The notes: generated from the sequence alone by a model not told the origin. A stretch of DNA of 64,000 bases from Cognatilysobacter bugurensis (GCF_014652095.1 NZ_BMYD01000001.1:1403466-1467465); one strand, 5' to 3'. Counted from the stretch's first letter, positions 31,289 through 41,705 are shown. A program made the numbers and translations.

Positions 31289-32284
31289 ATGTCGACCCCC
31301 GCCCTCGCCGCTGCGCCCGACCTGTCCGCGATCCAGGCGCTTGCGCGCGACGACATGCAGGCCGTCGATGCATTGATCCGTCGGCGTCTTGCGTCGGACG
31401 TCGTGCTGATCAACCAGGTCGCCGAGTACATCATCGGCGCGGGCGGCAAGCGCCTGCGGCCGATGCTGCTGCTGCTGGCCGCGGGCGCGCTCGGCCACCG
31501 CGGCGCGGACGCGCACCAGCTTGCGGCCGTCGTCGAGTTCATCCACACCGCGACGCTCCTCCACGACGACGTCGTCGATGAGTCCGACCTGCGCCGCGGC
31601 CGGCGCACTGCGAATGCCGTGTGGGGCAACGCGGCAAGTGTTCTCGTTGGCGATTTCCTCTATTCGCGGAGCTTCCAGCTCATGGTCGAGCTCGAGCAGC
31701 CGCGCGTGATGCGGATCCTCGCCGACACGACGAATCGCATCGCCGAGGGCGAGGTGTTGCAGCTGCTGCACGTGCGCAATCCCGACACCGACGAGGCCGC
31801 CTATCTGCGCGTGATCGAGCGCAAGACGGCGGTGCTTTTCGCGGCCGCGACGCAGCTGGGTGCACTGCTGGCCGGCGCGGACGAGGCGACCGAGCAGGCG
31901 CTGCACGATTTCGGCTTGCACCTCGGGTATGCATTTCAGATTGCCGACGACGTGCTCGACTACGCGTCCGATGCGGAGACACTCGGTAAGAACCTGGGCG
32001 ATGACCTTGCCGAAGGCAAGGCGACGCTGCCGTTGATTCACGCGATCGCCCACGCCGACGCGGCAACTCAGGCGCGGCTGCGTGCGGCGGTCGAGCACGG
32101 CGACACCGAGGCGCTGCCCGAGGTGGTCGCCGCGATCCACGCGACCGGTGGGCTCGAACACAGCCGCAACCAAGCGCGCCACTACGCCGCGCTTGCGGAG
32201 GGCGCGCTCGGTGGGCTGGCCAACAACGCCTATGTCGATGCGCTGCGCGGACTTGCGCGGTACGCGGTCAGCCGCGACCACTGA
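31289..32284 (+). CDS. ispB: octaprenyl diphosphate synthase (polyprenyl synthetase)
   Basis: 331 aa trans-prenyltransferase that makes the ubiquinone side chain from FPP and IPP. The first aspartate-rich motif is LLHDDVVDESDLRRG, the second is QIADDVLDY; GGKRLRPML binds pyrophosphate. All family landmarks are present and the length is standard. Divergent from ssb, alone on its strand, followed by a hairpin at 32328. Confidence 0.95.
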   Translation: MSTPALAAAPDLSAIQALARDDMQAVDALIRRRLASDVVLINQVAEYIIGAGGKRLRPMLLLLAAGALGHRGADAHQLAAVVEFIHTATLLHDDVVDESDLRRGRRTANAVWGNAASVLVGDFLYSRSFQLMVELEQPRVMRILADTTNRIAEGEVLQLLHVRNPDTDEAAYLRVIERKTAVLFAAATQLGALLAGADEATEQALHDFGLHLGYAFQIADDVLDYASDAETLGKNLGDDLAEGKATLPLIHAIAHADAATQARLRAAVEHGDTEALPEVVAAIHATGGLEHSRNQARHYAALAEGALGGLANNAYVDALRGLARYAVSRDH

Positions 32285-32327
32285 GTGCATCTCAGCGTCC
32301 GCTCAGAGCGGGCGTCGTCCGAGGTCA

Positions 32328-32345
32328 AACCAGCCAAAGCTGGTT
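32328..32345. terminator. hairpin between convergent ispB and hydrolase genes
   Basis: AACCAGC (32328-32334), loop CAAA, GCTGGTT (32339-32345). It has no T-run, so bidirectional termination is only likely from its place between convergent genes. Confidence 0.45.
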
Positions 32346-32382
32346 GGATGTTCCGTCAGACGCGTCAGACGCGGCGCGCAGC

Positions 32383-33174
32383 TTACTCGCTCGCGAACTG
32401 CCGCCGGAAGAAGTCTTCCATCATCCCGTGCGCGCGCGTGGCAGCGCGCTCGTCGTAACGGCAGTTGCTGGCCGGGTCGTTGCCCGCGCGCGGCTCGGCG
32501 AAGCAGTGCACGGCCCCGCCAAAGTTCACGAACTGCCAGTCGGCGTTCGCAAGGTCCATTTCCCGTTCGAATTCCTCGATGTCCTCGTCGGTCACGGCTT
32601 TGTCCGCCGCGCCGTTGAGCACGAGCACCGGCGTCTGCATGACGTCTTCCTTTGCACGCATCGACGTGTCGAGCCCGCCGTGAAAGCTCGCGACGCCCGC
32701 GAGATCAGCGCCGCTGCGCGCGAGCTCGAGCACCGCGGTGCCGCCGAAGCAGAAGCCGATCGCGCCGACCCTGCCCGCGTCGAGCGGGGCGTTGCCGGCC
32801 TGCGCCCGCAGCACCTCGACCGCTTTCGCCGTCCGCGAGCGCAACAACGCCGGATCCGAGCGCAGCGCGCCAGCGACCTTACCGGCCGCTTCATTGGTTT
32901 CGGGCCGCACCTGGGTCCCGTACACGTCGGCGACGAGAATCACGTAGTCATCCGCAGCGATGCGCTTCGCAAGTTCGACCGACGGCGCGGTTACGCCGCG
33001 CCAGTTCGGCACCATGAGAAGGCCCGGTCGCTTCGTCGCGACCGCGTCGTCGTAGACGATCGTGCCGGTGAACGATTCGCCGTCGATCGTCCATTCAACC
33101 GGCCGCTCGACCGGAGCGGCGAACGCGGGCGACACAAGGCAGGCGAGTGCAGCGGCAAGCAGGCGGCGGGCCAT
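32383..33174 (-). CDS. exported dienelactone hydrolase family protein
   Basis: 263 aa. A signal peptide (MARRLLAAALACLVSPAFAA) indicates export. The alpha/beta hydrolase domain has the DLH nucleophile Cys in GAIGFCFGGTAVLE, acid Asp in LNGAADKAV and His in GGAVHCFAEP. Substrate unknown; periplasmic DLH relatives are poorly characterised. Convergent with ispB. Confidence 0.87.
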   Translation of the reverse strand: MARRLLAAALACLVSPAFAAPVERPVEWTIDGESFTGTIVYDDAVATKRPGLLMVPNWRGVTAPSVELAKRIAADDYVILVADVYGTQVRPETNEAAGKVAGALRSDPALLRSRTAKAVEVLRAQAGNAPLDAGRVGAIGFCFGGTAVLELARSGADLAGVASFHGGLDTSMRAKEDVMQTPVLVLNGAADKAVTDEDIEEFEREMDLANADWQFVNFGGAVHCFAEPRAGNDPASNCRYDERAATRAHGMMEDFFRRQFASE

Positions 33175-33236
33175 GGCGGCAGCTCCGGATGAAGTGCCAG
33201 CGAGCGTAGCCCCACGCCGCTCGCCACGCGTGAAAC

Positions 33237-34655
33237 TCAGGCGATGCCGAGCCCCGGAATCGCACTGATCAAATCGGGATTGAAGCCGGCGAGCGAGGCG
33301 AAGTGACGGCCGCGTTCGACGTAATCCCGATACACCCCAAAGCTCGGCGCGCCCGGCGACAACAGCACGACGCCCTCGCCGTCCAGCGCCTCGCGCGCCT
33401 GCGTCATTGCATCACGCAGATCGCACGCAGCCGAAAGTGCAATGCCGCACTGCGTTGCGAGGGGCTCGATCAGTGCGTGGATGCGCGGACCGTTCTGCCC
33501 CATCGTGACGATTGCCTGCGGCCGAGCGACGCCGTCGCGCAGCGCATCGGAGAATGCCTGCCAGTCTACGCCGCGGTCATGGCCGCCGACGAGCAGCGCG
33601 ACGCGACGATCGCGAAAGCAGTCGAGCGCAGCGAGGCTCGCGTGCGGCGTCGTGCTGATCGAGTCGTTGACGTAGAGCACGCCGTCGCGCGTGCCGAGCG
33701 GCTGCAGACGGTGCGGCAGCGGCCGGAACGACGCCGCATGCGGCGCAAGTGCGGCGGCGTCGAGGCCGAGCGCCTCGATCGCGGTCAGCACTGCACAGAG
33801 ATTGCCGCGGTTGTGGCGGCCCGGCAGCGGCAGCGTCGCGGTGTCCATCACGAAGCGCTCGCCTCGGTACAGCGCATCACCGCGCAGATGCCAGCCCTCG
33901 GCGTGCCCGAACCAGCGCACCTCGCTGTCGGGCAGCGACAGCGCCGCGAGCCGTGCGTCGTGCGTATTGAGCACGGCAATGCGCGGTTTCGCCTCCGTCA
34001 CGAGCTTGAGCTTGTCCTCGACATAGCGCGCATCCGAACCGTGCCAGTCGAGGTGTTCCGGAAAGAGGTTCAGCACCACCGCGACCGCCGGCCGCACGCC
34101 GCTCGCGGCGACGTCGCCGGTCTGGTAGCTCGACAGCTCGATCACGCGGAAATCGACCCCGGCTTCCGGGAGCTCGAGCAGCGGCAGGCCGATGTTGCCG
34201 GCAAGCGCGGTGACATGGTCCCCGGCGCGCAGCAGGTGCGCGAGCAGAGCGCTCGTCGTGCTCTTGCCCTTGGTGCCCGTCACGCAGACCGTGTGTGCGA
34301 GGGTGCCCTCCGCGTCCGCGCGCTCCGCGCACCAGAGCGTGGTGCCACCGATGAAGCGCGTGCCCGCCTCCCGCGCCGCGAGCGCCTCGGGCCGATACGG
34401 GCTGATGCCGGGCGATTTGACAACGACCGCGCAGGCGGCGAGCGCGTCGGCCGTCGCCTCGGTTTCGACTGTAAGCGCGGAGTCACCCAACGAGTGGAGG
34501 TCGGCGACCTCGTCGGGCGCGCAGAACACCGTCAGCGGCAGGGTCGCATTGGCCGCACGCAGCGTGCGATACGCCGCCCGCCCCTCGCGCCCCCAACCCC
34601 AAAGCGCGATGCGACCCCCATCGGCCGCGATGCGCTCAAGCGCCGAAATGCGCAC
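33237..34655 (-). CDS. murD2: UDP-MurNAc-L-Ala--L-Glu ligase MurD2
   Basis: 472 aa Mur ligase: ATP loop [51 protein letters not shown] and PHRLQPLG. In xanthomonads MurD2 adds L-Glu (not D-Glu) to UDP-MurNAc-L-Ala, and MurL then epimerises it. The murL gene just upstream (20-bp overlap) supports this over canonical MurD. The start is GTG 34655 ([10 protein letters not shown]), within the murL end. Cytoplasmic peptidoglycan precursor step. Confidence 0.92.
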   Translation of the reverse strand: MRISALERIAADGGRIALWGWGREGRAAYRTLRAANATLPLTVFCAPDEVADLHSLGDSALTVETEATADALAACAVVVKSPGISPYRPEALAAREAGTRFIGGTTLWCAERADAEGTLAHTVCVTGTKGKSTTSALLAHLLRAGDHVTALAGNIGLPLLELPEAGVDFRVIELSSYQTGDVAASGVRPAVAVVLNLFPEHLDWHGSDARYVEDKLKLVTEAKPRIAVLNTHDARLAALSLPDSEVRWFGHAEGWHLRGDALYRGERFVMDTATLPLPGRHNRGNLCAVLTAIEALGLDAAALAPHAASFRPLPHRLQPLGTRDGVLYVNDSISTTPHASLAALDCFRDRRVALLVGGHDRGVDWQAFSDALRDGVARPQAIVTMGQNGPRIHALIEPLATQCGIALSAACDLRDAMTQAREALDGEGVVLLSPGAPSFGVYRDYVERGRHFASLAGFNPDLISAIPGLGIA

Positions 34656-35997
34656 GGACGCGCTCCCAGAGTGGCGCAGGCACGCGGTGCTGTGCATCGA
34701 GTTCCAGCAAGGGCTCGATGCCGAGCGCTGTTGCGTCGAGCTGCGTCCGGATCTCGCGCGCGAAACGCTCGACGATTGCGTCCTCGCGCCATTCCGGCCG
34801 CTGCGCGAGCGCGGCCATCGCGGCGCGCGACTCGCGTCCCTCGCCCACGCATTCGAACGGCTTGTGGTCCTGGAACTCAAGCAGCGCATCGAAGCCCGCC
34901 GTCTGCGACGCCTCGTCGAGCAGGTTGCGACCAAAGATGCCGACCAGCCGCGGCTTGGACATGAACGGCGCGAGCGCGAGGAACACGAAGTGGCACTTCG
35001 GGCACACGCCGCACCAGCGGCTCGCCGGTCGCTCGCCGCGGATGTGGAAGTTGCGGTTGCAGCTCGAAAAATGCGCGTCGTAGCGATCGAGCTTCGCAAA
35101 CTGGCGTGCGACCGCGAGTTCGCTGAGCGGGCGCAGCAGCGAGTAGTACGCAAGGTCGGCGGCGATGAAGCGCTGCAGGTGCTCGCCGAACGCGGACTCG
35201 AACGCCCAGCCCTTCGACCACTGGTGGTTCACCTCGCCCGTGCCCTCGATGAGGCTGCCGTAGCTCGCCGAATGCTCGTTCGAGAACACGACCTGGTCGA
35301 CACCGAGCAGCACTGCGGCGAACGCGAGGATCGCCGAGTTCACGGCGGTGACCGGGATATGCCCGTTCCATGCGCCGTCGCGGTTGTAGTCGAACAGCTG
35401 CGGCGCGAGCGTGCGGCCGATGTTGAGCGTGGGCAGGCCCGTGCGCGCGGCGCAGTCGGCGATGAGCTGCGAGCCGCCGATCCATGTCACCGTCTGCTCG
35501 ATGCCGGCAGCGCGCAGCGCCTCGATGCTGACGAGGGAGTCCTTGCCGCCGCCGATTGCGACGAGCGCGTGCGTGCGCAGGCCGAGCGCGGGCGCGGCAT
35601 CGGAACGGCCGGCCTGGGCAGGAAAGCGGATCCGCTCGCGCAGGTCGAGCCCGTTGCGGTACGCGAATTCGCCAAGACCATTGAGGTAGACCGTGTCGAG
35701 CAGCGCCGCAGTGTCGGCGTCGATCTCGTAGGACTCGATGCGGATCGAGCCCGGCACCGCAGCTTTGTAATAGCTCACGCCGGCAATCAGGTGCAGCAGC
35801 CGCAACGCGCGCTCGGCGGCCTGGGCACGTACGTCGTCGAGTGCGAACGGCGCGCCGGGCACCGTGATCGTCTCGACAAGCTCAGGGCCGTCGTCGAACG
35901 CGTACACGAGCCGCGCGACGCCGGTGTCGGCATCGAACGTGCAGCGCACGAAGCGGAACGATTCGATTGCGTCGCGCTGGAACATCCACTCACTCAT
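34636..35997 (-). CDS. murL: UDP-MurNAc-L-Ala-L-Glu epimerase MurL
   Basis: 453 aa. It converts the terminal L-Glu to D-Glu on the UDP-MurNAc dipeptide in an ATP-dependent step, replacing glutamate racemase in xanthomonads. An ATP-pyrophosphatase-like loop is seen in [19 protein letters not shown], and a Cys cluster in [11 protein letters not shown]. Other marks are [11 protein letters not shown] and the length typical for MurL. It lies between lysAC (79 bp upstream) and murD2, so DAP/lysine and peptidoglycan precursor genes are linked. Confidence 0.93.
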   Translation of the reverse strand: MSEWMFQRDAIESFRFVRCTFDADTGVARLVYAFDDGPELVETITVPGAPFALDDVRAQAAERALRLLHLIAGVSYYKAAVPGSIRIESYEIDADTAALLDTVYLNGLGEFAYRNGLDLRERIRFPAQAGRSDAAPALGLRTHALVAIGGGKDSLVSIEALRAAGIEQTVTWIGGSQLIADCAARTGLPTLNIGRTLAPQLFDYNRDGAWNGHIPVTAVNSAILAFAAVLLGVDQVVFSNEHSASYGSLIEGTGEVNHQWSKGWAFESAFGEHLQRFIAADLAYYSLLRPLSELAVARQFAKLDRYDAHFSSCNRNFHIRGERPASRWCGVCPKCHFVFLALAPFMSKPRLVGIFGRNLLDEASQTAGFDALLEFQDHKPFECVGEGRESRAAMAALAQRPEWREDAIVERFAREIRTQLDATALGIEPLLELDAQHRVPAPLWERVRAHFGA

Positions 35998-36076
35998 CGG
36001 TTTGACCTGTGGGCGGGCCGAAGCCTGCCGGTTGTGTTGCCGCGGTCGGTTCAGGCCGTCCGCGTTTCGCGCGCGC

Positions 36077-38656
36077 TCAGCCGATCACGTCTTCGGCCGG
36101 CAGCGCGCGCCGGTTGTAGGTGTTCGCCATCGCCATGCCGTACGCACCCGCGTCGGCGACGACGAGCACGTCGCCTTCGGCGGTTGCAGCCGGCAGGCGA
36201 CGGTCGCGGCCGAGCACGTCGCCGCTTTCGCAGATCGGGCCGACGACGTCGAACGTCGCGAGCTGCATATCGTCGAGGCGGCCGAGGTTGTGGATGCCGT
36301 GGTAGGCGTCGTACATCGCCGGCCGTGCGAGCGCGTTCATGCCTGCGTCCGCGCCGATGCGGCGCACGCCATCCTTCTCGATCACCTGCGTGACGGTGAG
36401 CAGCAGCGCGCCGCTTTCAGCGACGAGGTAACGGCCCGGCTCGATGACGAGGCCGTAGCGCGGGTACGCGCCCTTGATTTCGGCGAGCCCCGCGCGCCAG
36501 GTGTCGAGGTCGAAGTCCTGCGCGTCGGGCGTGTACGGAATCGGAAGGCCACCGCCGATGTCGATCGTCTCGATCGTGCCGACGCCGTCCGCAAGGCCCG
36601 CGAGCTTCGCGTAGACCTCGCGCCAGTGGCCGGGCACGTCGATCCCGCTGCCGAGATGCGCGTGCAGGCCGGTGATGCGTACGCCAAGCCGGCGCGCCGC
36701 GTCCACGAACGCGTCGAACCTCGCGAGCGGCAGGCCGAACTTCGCGGCGACGCCGCCGGTGCGCACCTTCTCGTGATGGCCTTCGCCGTGTCCGAGATCG
36801 AGCCGCAGCCACAGCGACCGGCCGCGGAACGTCTCCGGCCAGCGCTGCAGCGCCTCGCAGTTGTCGATCGTGACGGTGACGCCGCGCGCGAACGCGGCGT
36901 CGTACTCCGCGCGCGGCGCGAAGCTCGGGGTGAACAGCACGTTCGATGCGGCGAGATCCGGCACCGACGCGAACGCGTGCTCGATCTCGGCGAGCGACAC
37001 GCATTCGAGCCCGAAGCCCGCCTCGACGATCGCACGCAGGATCGCCGGGTGCGCATTCGCCTTCATCGCATAGAAGCCGCGGTCGATCGCCGGCGTCGCG
37101 AGCAGCGCACGCGCGCGGGCACGCACCGTGTCGAGGTCGTAGACGTAGCGGGGCGTGCCCGCCTGCGCGAACTCCAGCAGCGCCTCGCGCCGCGTCGCCC
37201 ACCAAGGCGTCGCGCGCGGCACGCGGCCGTGCACGACCTCGCGCCAGCTCGGGCCGAACACCGTGTCGTCGTTGACCGGCATCGCGCCGCCGCGGATCAG
37301 CTCGGCGTGCAACTGCGGCAGCAGGCCGTCGGCGTCGGCTTCGTCGATGACGAACGTGAGGTTCAGATCGTTCGACGACTGCGAGATCAGGTGCACGCGC
37401 TCCTCGCCGAACGTGGCCCACACATCGGAGAGCTTGTGCAGCAGCGAGCGCATGCCGCGGCCCACCAGCGTGATCGCCGCGCACGGCGCGATGACCTTCA
37501 CGCGGCACACCTCGGCGAGGTCCGCGCTCAGCGCTTCGAGCACGTTGCTCGTCACGAGGTTCTCGCTCGGGTCGAGCGAGACGGTGACATTGGTCTCCGA
37601 CGAGCCGATGAGGTCGACCGACAGGCCGTGGCGCTTGAAGCGTTCGAACACGTCGGCGAGGAAGCCGACCTGCTGCCACATGCCGATCGATTCCATCGAC
37701 ACGAGCACGATGCCGTTGCGGCGGCTGATCGCCTTGACGCCGGGCACCGTCGCGGCCGACGCGTCGATGCGCGTGCCGGGCAGGTCCGGGCGCTCGGTGT
37801 CGAGGATCGCCATCGGCACGTTCGCGTCGCGGCACGGCGCGATCGAGCGCGGGTGCAGCACTTTCGCGCCGGTCGTTGCGATTTCCTGCGCCTCCGCGTA
37901 ATCGAGCCGCGCGAGCAGGCGCGCGTCGGGCACTTCGCGCGGATTCGCGCTGAACATGCCGGGCACGTCGGTCCAGATCTCGACACGCGCCGCGCCGAGC
38001 AGCGCGCCGAAATACGCGGCCGAGGTGTCCGAGCCGCCGCGGCCGAGAATCGCCGTGCCGTCGTCGTCGTGGCGGGCGATGAAGCCCTGGGTGATCAGCA
38101 CGCGCGTGGGCTGCTGCGCGAAGCGCTCGCGCGTCGGGGTGTCGCCGTCGTGGCGGCAGTTCACCGACAGCCGCTTCGACCACTCGCTCGCGTTTGGCAG
38201 CGACACCGCAGTCAGCCACTGGCGCGCATCGCACCAGCCGATGTCGAGCCCGCGAGAGCGCAGGTAGGCCGCGCCGAGCGTCGAAGAGAGCAACTCACCC
38301 TGCGCAAGCACTTCGGCCTGCCAGTCCAGCGGGCGCGTGGCTGCGCGCGGGTCGGTTGCGAGCGCCTGTAGCGCGTCGAGGCGCTCGCCGAGCACGGTGT
38401 CAGGATCGAGATCGAGCTCGGTGCAGAACGCGCGGTGGCGTTCGACGAGCGCGGCGATGCGTCCCGCGACGCGATCGCCGTGCGCAATTGCTTGCAGCTC
38501 GTTCGTCACGCCCGACAGCGCCGACACCACGACGAGCACGCGCGCACCCTCGTCGGCCAGGCGTTTGGCGGCGAGCGTTCCGATGGTGTCCCAACGGTTG
38601 CGGCGGGACACGGACGTGCCGCCGAACTTGAGTACGACCCAACGATTCACTTGCAC
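36077..38656 (-). CDS. lysAC: bifunctional aspartate kinase/diaminopimelate decarboxylase
   Basis: About 859 aa. Residues 1-430 are aspartate kinase (VVLKFGGTSVSRR, FIARHDDDGTAILGRGGSDT, then two ACT-like units, ETNVTVSLDP and SSNDLNLTFVID). Residues 450-859 are PLP-dependent DAP decarboxylase: K in FYAMKANAHP, HAHLGSGID, GGGLPIPY, EPGRYLVAESG, CESGDVL. It therefore holds the first and last steps of lysine synthesis in one chain, a fusion known in Xylella/Xanthomonas. GTG 38656 has GAGG upstream; GTG 38650 is possible. Confidence 0.94.
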   Translation of the reverse strand: MQVNRWVVLKFGGTSVSRRNRWDTIGTLAAKRLADEGARVLVVVSALSGVTNELQAIAHGDRVAGRIAALVERHRAFCTELDLDPDTVLGERLDALQALATDPRAATRPLDWQAEVLAQGELLSSTLGAAYLRSRGLDIGWCDARQWLTAVSLPNASEWSKRLSVNCRHDGDTPTRERFAQQPTRVLITQGFIARHDDDGTAILGRGGSDTSAAYFGALLGAARVEIWTDVPGMFSANPREVPDARLLARLDYAEAQEIATTGAKVLHPRSIAPCRDANVPMAILDTERPDLPGTRIDASAATVPGVKAISRRNGIVLVSMESIGMWQQVGFLADVFERFKRHGLSVDLIGSSETNVTVSLDPSENLVTSNVLEALSADLAEVCRVKVIAPCAAITLVGRGMRSLLHKLSDVWATFGEERVHLISQSSNDLNLTFVIDEADADGLLPQLHAELIRGGAMPVNDDTVFGPSWREVVHGRVPRATPWWATRREALLEFAQAGTPRYVYDLDTVRARARALLATPAIDRGFYAMKANAHPAILRAIVEAGFGLECVSLAEIEHAFASVPDLAASNVLFTPSFAPRAEYDAAFARGVTVTIDNCEALQRWPETFRGRSLWLRLDLGHGEGHHEKVRTGGVAAKFGLPLARFDAFVDAARRLGVRITGLHAHLGSGIDVPGHWREVYAKLAGLADGVGTIETIDIGGGLPIPYTPDAQDFDLDTWRAGLAEIKGAYPRYGLVIEPGRYLVAESGALLLTVTQVIEKDGVRRIGADAGMNALARPAMYDAYHGIHNLGRLDDMQLATFDVVGPICESGDVLGRDRRLPAATAEGDVLVVADAGAYGMAMANTYNRRALPAEDVIG

Positions 38657-38815
38657 CGCATTGGCCTCGAGCGAGAGAAAAACCGACCGGTTGATCGGGC
38701 ATGTCGAAATGACGCGCGCGCCGGGAAGGGCCGGCACGCGGGGCCATAGAATCGACGGTTCGCCGCTTGCTGGCGAATAACGTTTCATTCTAGTCGACGC
38801 CGCCGGAGCCCCCGC

Positions 38816-39679
38816 ATGACGCAACGCCGCTTTCTGCAACTGGACGTGTTCGCCGACCGGCCCGGCGCCGGCAACCCGCTCGCGGTCGTCGTCGATTCGG
38901 ACGGGCTCGACACCGCGGCGATGCAGGCGTTCGCGAACTGGACGAACCTGTCGGAGACGATCTTCCTGCTGCCGCCCGAGGCCGGCGCAGACTATCGCGT
39001 GCGTATTTTCACGCCGCGCCAGGAGTTGCCGTTCGCCGGGCATCCGAGCGTGGGCGCCGCATGGGCCGCGCTCGAGACCGAGCTGGCTGAAACCGGCAAC
39101 GGCGCGCTCGTGCAGCAGTGCGCGGCCGGGCGGTTGCCGGTGCAGATCGGAGCGGGCCGGACCGTGAGCGTGCGCGCACCGCGCGCGAAGCGCGTCGACG
39201 CCCCGGCCGGCTCCGAGACCTTGCTCGATGCAGCGCTCGCCGGCGTGCCACGTGGCGCGCTCGCGCCGGCGCTGTGGGACAACGGCCCGCAGTGGTGGGT
39301 GGTCGAACTCGAGAGCGAAGCGGCGGTGCGCGCGATGCGGCCGGACCTCGCGGCGATTTCCGAACTCACGCTGCACGACGGCGCGGTGGGACTCTCCGTG
39401 TTCGCCGTGTGCGACGGCGCCCCGCACGACGTCGTCGTGCGTGCGTTCTGCCCGGCCGACGGCATCCCCGAGGATCCGGTGACCGGCAGCGCAAACGCTT
39501 GCGTCGCCGCCGCGCTCGCCGATGCGGGCCGCGTGCCGGGCCGGGGCGGTGCTTACCTCGCGAGCCAGGGCCGAGAGGTCGGTCGCGATGGCCGCGTCGA
39601 GGTGCGTGTGGACGCCGAAGGCGAGGTCTGGATCGGCGGCGCCGTGCAGGCGGTCATCCGCGGCTCGGTCGATTGGTAA
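38816..39679 (+). CDS. PhzF-family isomerase, first of tandem pair
   Basis: 287 aa. PhzF fold: FLQLDVFADRPGAGNPLAVV, the catalytic-Glu region NLSETIFLLPP, RIFTPRQELPFAGHPSVGAA, and the C-terminal mirror AFCPADGIPEDPVTGSANAC. Family members are isomerases of small metabolites; the name does not imply phenazine synthesis and no phz genes are here. Divergent from lysAC. Paralogue follows 34 bp downstream. Confidence 0.9.
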   Translation: MTQRRFLQLDVFADRPGAGNPLAVVVDSDGLDTAAMQAFANWTNLSETIFLLPPEAGADYRVRIFTPRQELPFAGHPSVGAAWAALETELAETGNGALVQQCAAGRLPVQIGAGRTVSVRAPRAKRVDAPAGSETLLDAALAGVPRGALAPALWDNGPQWWVVELESEAAVRAMRPDLAAISELTLHDGAVGLSVFAVCDGAPHDVVVRAFCPADGIPEDPVTGSANACVAAALADAGRVPGRGGAYLASQGREVGRDGRVEVRVDAEGEVWIGGAVQAVIRGSVDW

Positions 39680-39713
39680 TAAGCTGCGCGCCCCCACGCC
39701 GGACCCCGCCGCC

Positions 39714-40589
39714 ATGACCCGCCGTTTCGTGCAGCTCGACGTCTTCGCCGATCGCCCCGGCGCCGGCAACCCGCTCGCGGTCGTGCTAGACGCCGAAGGC
39801 CTCGACGACGCGACGATGCAGGCGATCGCGCGCTGGACGCGCCTGCCGGAGACGACATTCGTGTTCGCGCCGACGCAGCCCGGCGCGGACTACCGCGTGC
39901 GCATGTTCAGCCCGCGCCGCGAAGTGCCGTTTGCCGGACACCCGAGCGTTGGCACGGCGAGTGTCGTGCTCGCCGCTGGCCTCGCGACGCCGCGCGACGG
40001 CCGCGTGCATCAGGAAGGCCTCGCGGGCGTGCTGCCGCTGTCGGTCGACGGTGACGGCGGAGATCGCACGATCGCGGTGCGCACGCCGCGTGCGCGCGTG
40101 GTCGAAGTCGCCGAGCGCACCGACGTGCGTCTCGTCGAAGCGGTCGCCTCGCTGCCGGCCGGCGCGTTGCCGCCGGTGCTCATGGACGGCGGGCGCCGTT
40201 GGTGGCTGGTCGAGGTCGAAAGCGAAGCCGCGCTGCGCGGCGCGACGCCGGACTGGGCCGCGATTTGCGCGCTCGCCGAAGTCACGCAGAGCATGGGCGT
40301 GTGCGCGTACGCACGCGCTGATGCGGGGCGCGAGTACGACCTCGTGGTGCGTGCGTTCGTGGGCGCGCCCGCGCATTTCGAAGATGCCGCGTCGGGCGCC
40401 GCAAACGCGACGCTCGCGGCGTGGCTCAACGAGCGCGGCGCGCTGCCCGGAACGGACGGCCGCTATGTCGTGAGCCAGGGCCGCGAGGTCGGGTTCGATG
40501 CGCGCCTGCAGCTGCGTGTGGATGCCGATGGCGAGGTCTGGTCCGGCGGCCGCGTGTGCAACGTCGTGCAGGGCACGATCGACTGGTGA
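39714..40589 (+). CDS. PhzF-family isomerase, second of tandem pair
   Basis: 291 aa, closely similar to its upstream neighbour (FVQLDVFADRPGAGNPLAVV, RLPETTFVFAP, MFSPRREVPFAGHPSVGTA). The C-terminal motif differs: AFVGAPAHFEDAASGAANAT where the first copy has PADGIPEDPVTGSANA. The change suggests a different substrate. ATG 39714 fits the start of similarity. Same operon as copy one. Confidence 0.9.
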   Translation: MTRRFVQLDVFADRPGAGNPLAVVLDAEGLDDATMQAIARWTRLPETTFVFAPTQPGADYRVRMFSPRREVPFAGHPSVGTASVVLAAGLATPRDGRVHQEGLAGVLPLSVDGDGGDRTIAVRTPRARVVEVAERTDVRLVEAVASLPAGALPPVLMDGGRRWWLVEVESEAALRGATPDWAAICALAEVTQSMGVCAYARADAGREYDLVVRAFVGAPAHFEDAASGAANATLAAWLNERGALPGTDGRYVVSQGREVGFDARLQLRVDADGEVWSGGRVCNVVQGTIDW

Positions 40590-40881
40590 GTACGCGCCGT
40601 GCGTGTGCACGGCGATGGATTACGCTGCATTGCGCGGACCTCCACCAAGGGGGCGCCTGGTCTTTCAGTCCCGACCCGTAGTCCCGCTTGCTGCGCGCCG
40701 ATGCGGATGTCGGCACAGGCCGCGGTGCACGACCGCCGGCGACGGGCGACAGGCAGTGGGTGACTGGCGACAGTTCGCGGATTGCAGACGGCGGAGGATC
40801 CATGCGCTGCGGCCATTTCCAGCACACGCGACATTTGGGAGCACCCGTCGCGCTCGCTCGCACTGCGTCGTGGGAGCCGCC

Positions 40882-41667
40882 TCAGCGTGGAGGAACGCGC
40901 AGTTCGCCGCTTCGGTCGCGCCGTGCCTGCAACCAGCCCACGACACGCGCCGCCGTGCTTGTCGCCTCGCGACCGAGCAGCGGGCCGACGTGGCTCGCCT
41001 CGGGCAGGCGCATCAAATCTGCGCTCCACGCGAATGCGCATTCGGCGGTGAGCGCAGGCGGAACGTCTTCGTCGCGACCCGACGCGATGCACAGCACCGG
41101 GCAGCGCGGCGGTTCGACGTCGAGTCCGGCATGCGCGTCGCGGAGCACGCGTCCGGATTCATCGCGCCAGCGGCGCATGGCCTCGATGACGGTCGCCTCG
41201 TCGGAGTCGAACAGCGCGCGCCTCGTCGACGCGAGACGTGCATCGGTGCTCCAGCGCACAACGTCGGGCCACGTGTGCGGCGGCAGTCGCGACGCCCACG
41301 GTGTGGGCGGGAGCGGGTTGACGAGCACGAGCGCGTCGGCGTCATCCGCGCATGCGAGCGCCAGCAGACCGCCGAGGCTCGCGCCAACGAGCGCACGCGG
41401 ACGCGGCATGGCCGTGAGCGCGATGCGGACCTGCGCCACGTAGTCGTCAACGCCGGTCGATGCGGGGCCACCGTCTGCGGGCTGCAGGTCGATCGCCCCG
41501 CACTCGACACCGTGCGCGTTGAAGACGCCCCGCCACAGCGCCCATTCCCATGCGCCACCGCCGGCGCCGTGCACGCACAGCGCGTGGGCGATGCCCGTTC
41601 GTAAGTCGTCCTGGTAACGCCCAGCGGCAACGCGGCCCGGTGGCCTTTGTGTGTCGATGTCGCTCAT
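40882..41667 (-). CDS. alpha/beta hydrolase
   Basis: 261 aa. Alpha/beta hydrolase fold with oxyanion loop VHGAGGGAWEW, nucleophile Ser in ALVGASLGGLLALA, Asp in IASGRDEDVP and His in LPEASHVGPLL. No signal peptide. ATG 41667 is chosen because similarity begins shortly after; the longer frame to 41895 crosses a tandem repeat and looks noncoding. Substrate unknown. Confidence 0.85.
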   Translation of the reverse strand: MSDIDTQRPPGRVAAGRYQDDLRTGIAHALCVHGAGGGAWEWALWRGVFNAHGVECGAIDLQPADGGPASTGVDDYVAQVRIALTAMPRPRALVGASLGGLLALACADDADALVLVNPLPPTPWASRLPPHTWPDVVRWSTDARLASTRRALFDSDEATVIEAMRRWRDESGRVLRDAHAGLDVEPPRCPVLCIASGRDEDVPPALTAECAFAWSADLMRLPEASHVGPLLGREATSTAARVVGWLQARRDRSGELRVPPR

Positions 41668-41705
41668 GCGCGAAGTGTCGCGCCTTTGCATCCGCGCTGG
41701 GGTGC

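Noticed and set aside
34192-36393. Large + strand frame opposite murL/murD2
   Set aside because: Arg/Ala-rich shadow translation of clearly recognised minus-strand enzymes.
35864-38371. 835-codon + strand frame opposite lysAC
   Set aside because: Same reason: antisense of a complete bifunctional enzyme, composition unlike a real protein.
38816-40589. Phenazine biosynthesis cluster
   Set aside because: Only PhzF-fold isomerases are present; no phzA-E or phzG genes nearby.
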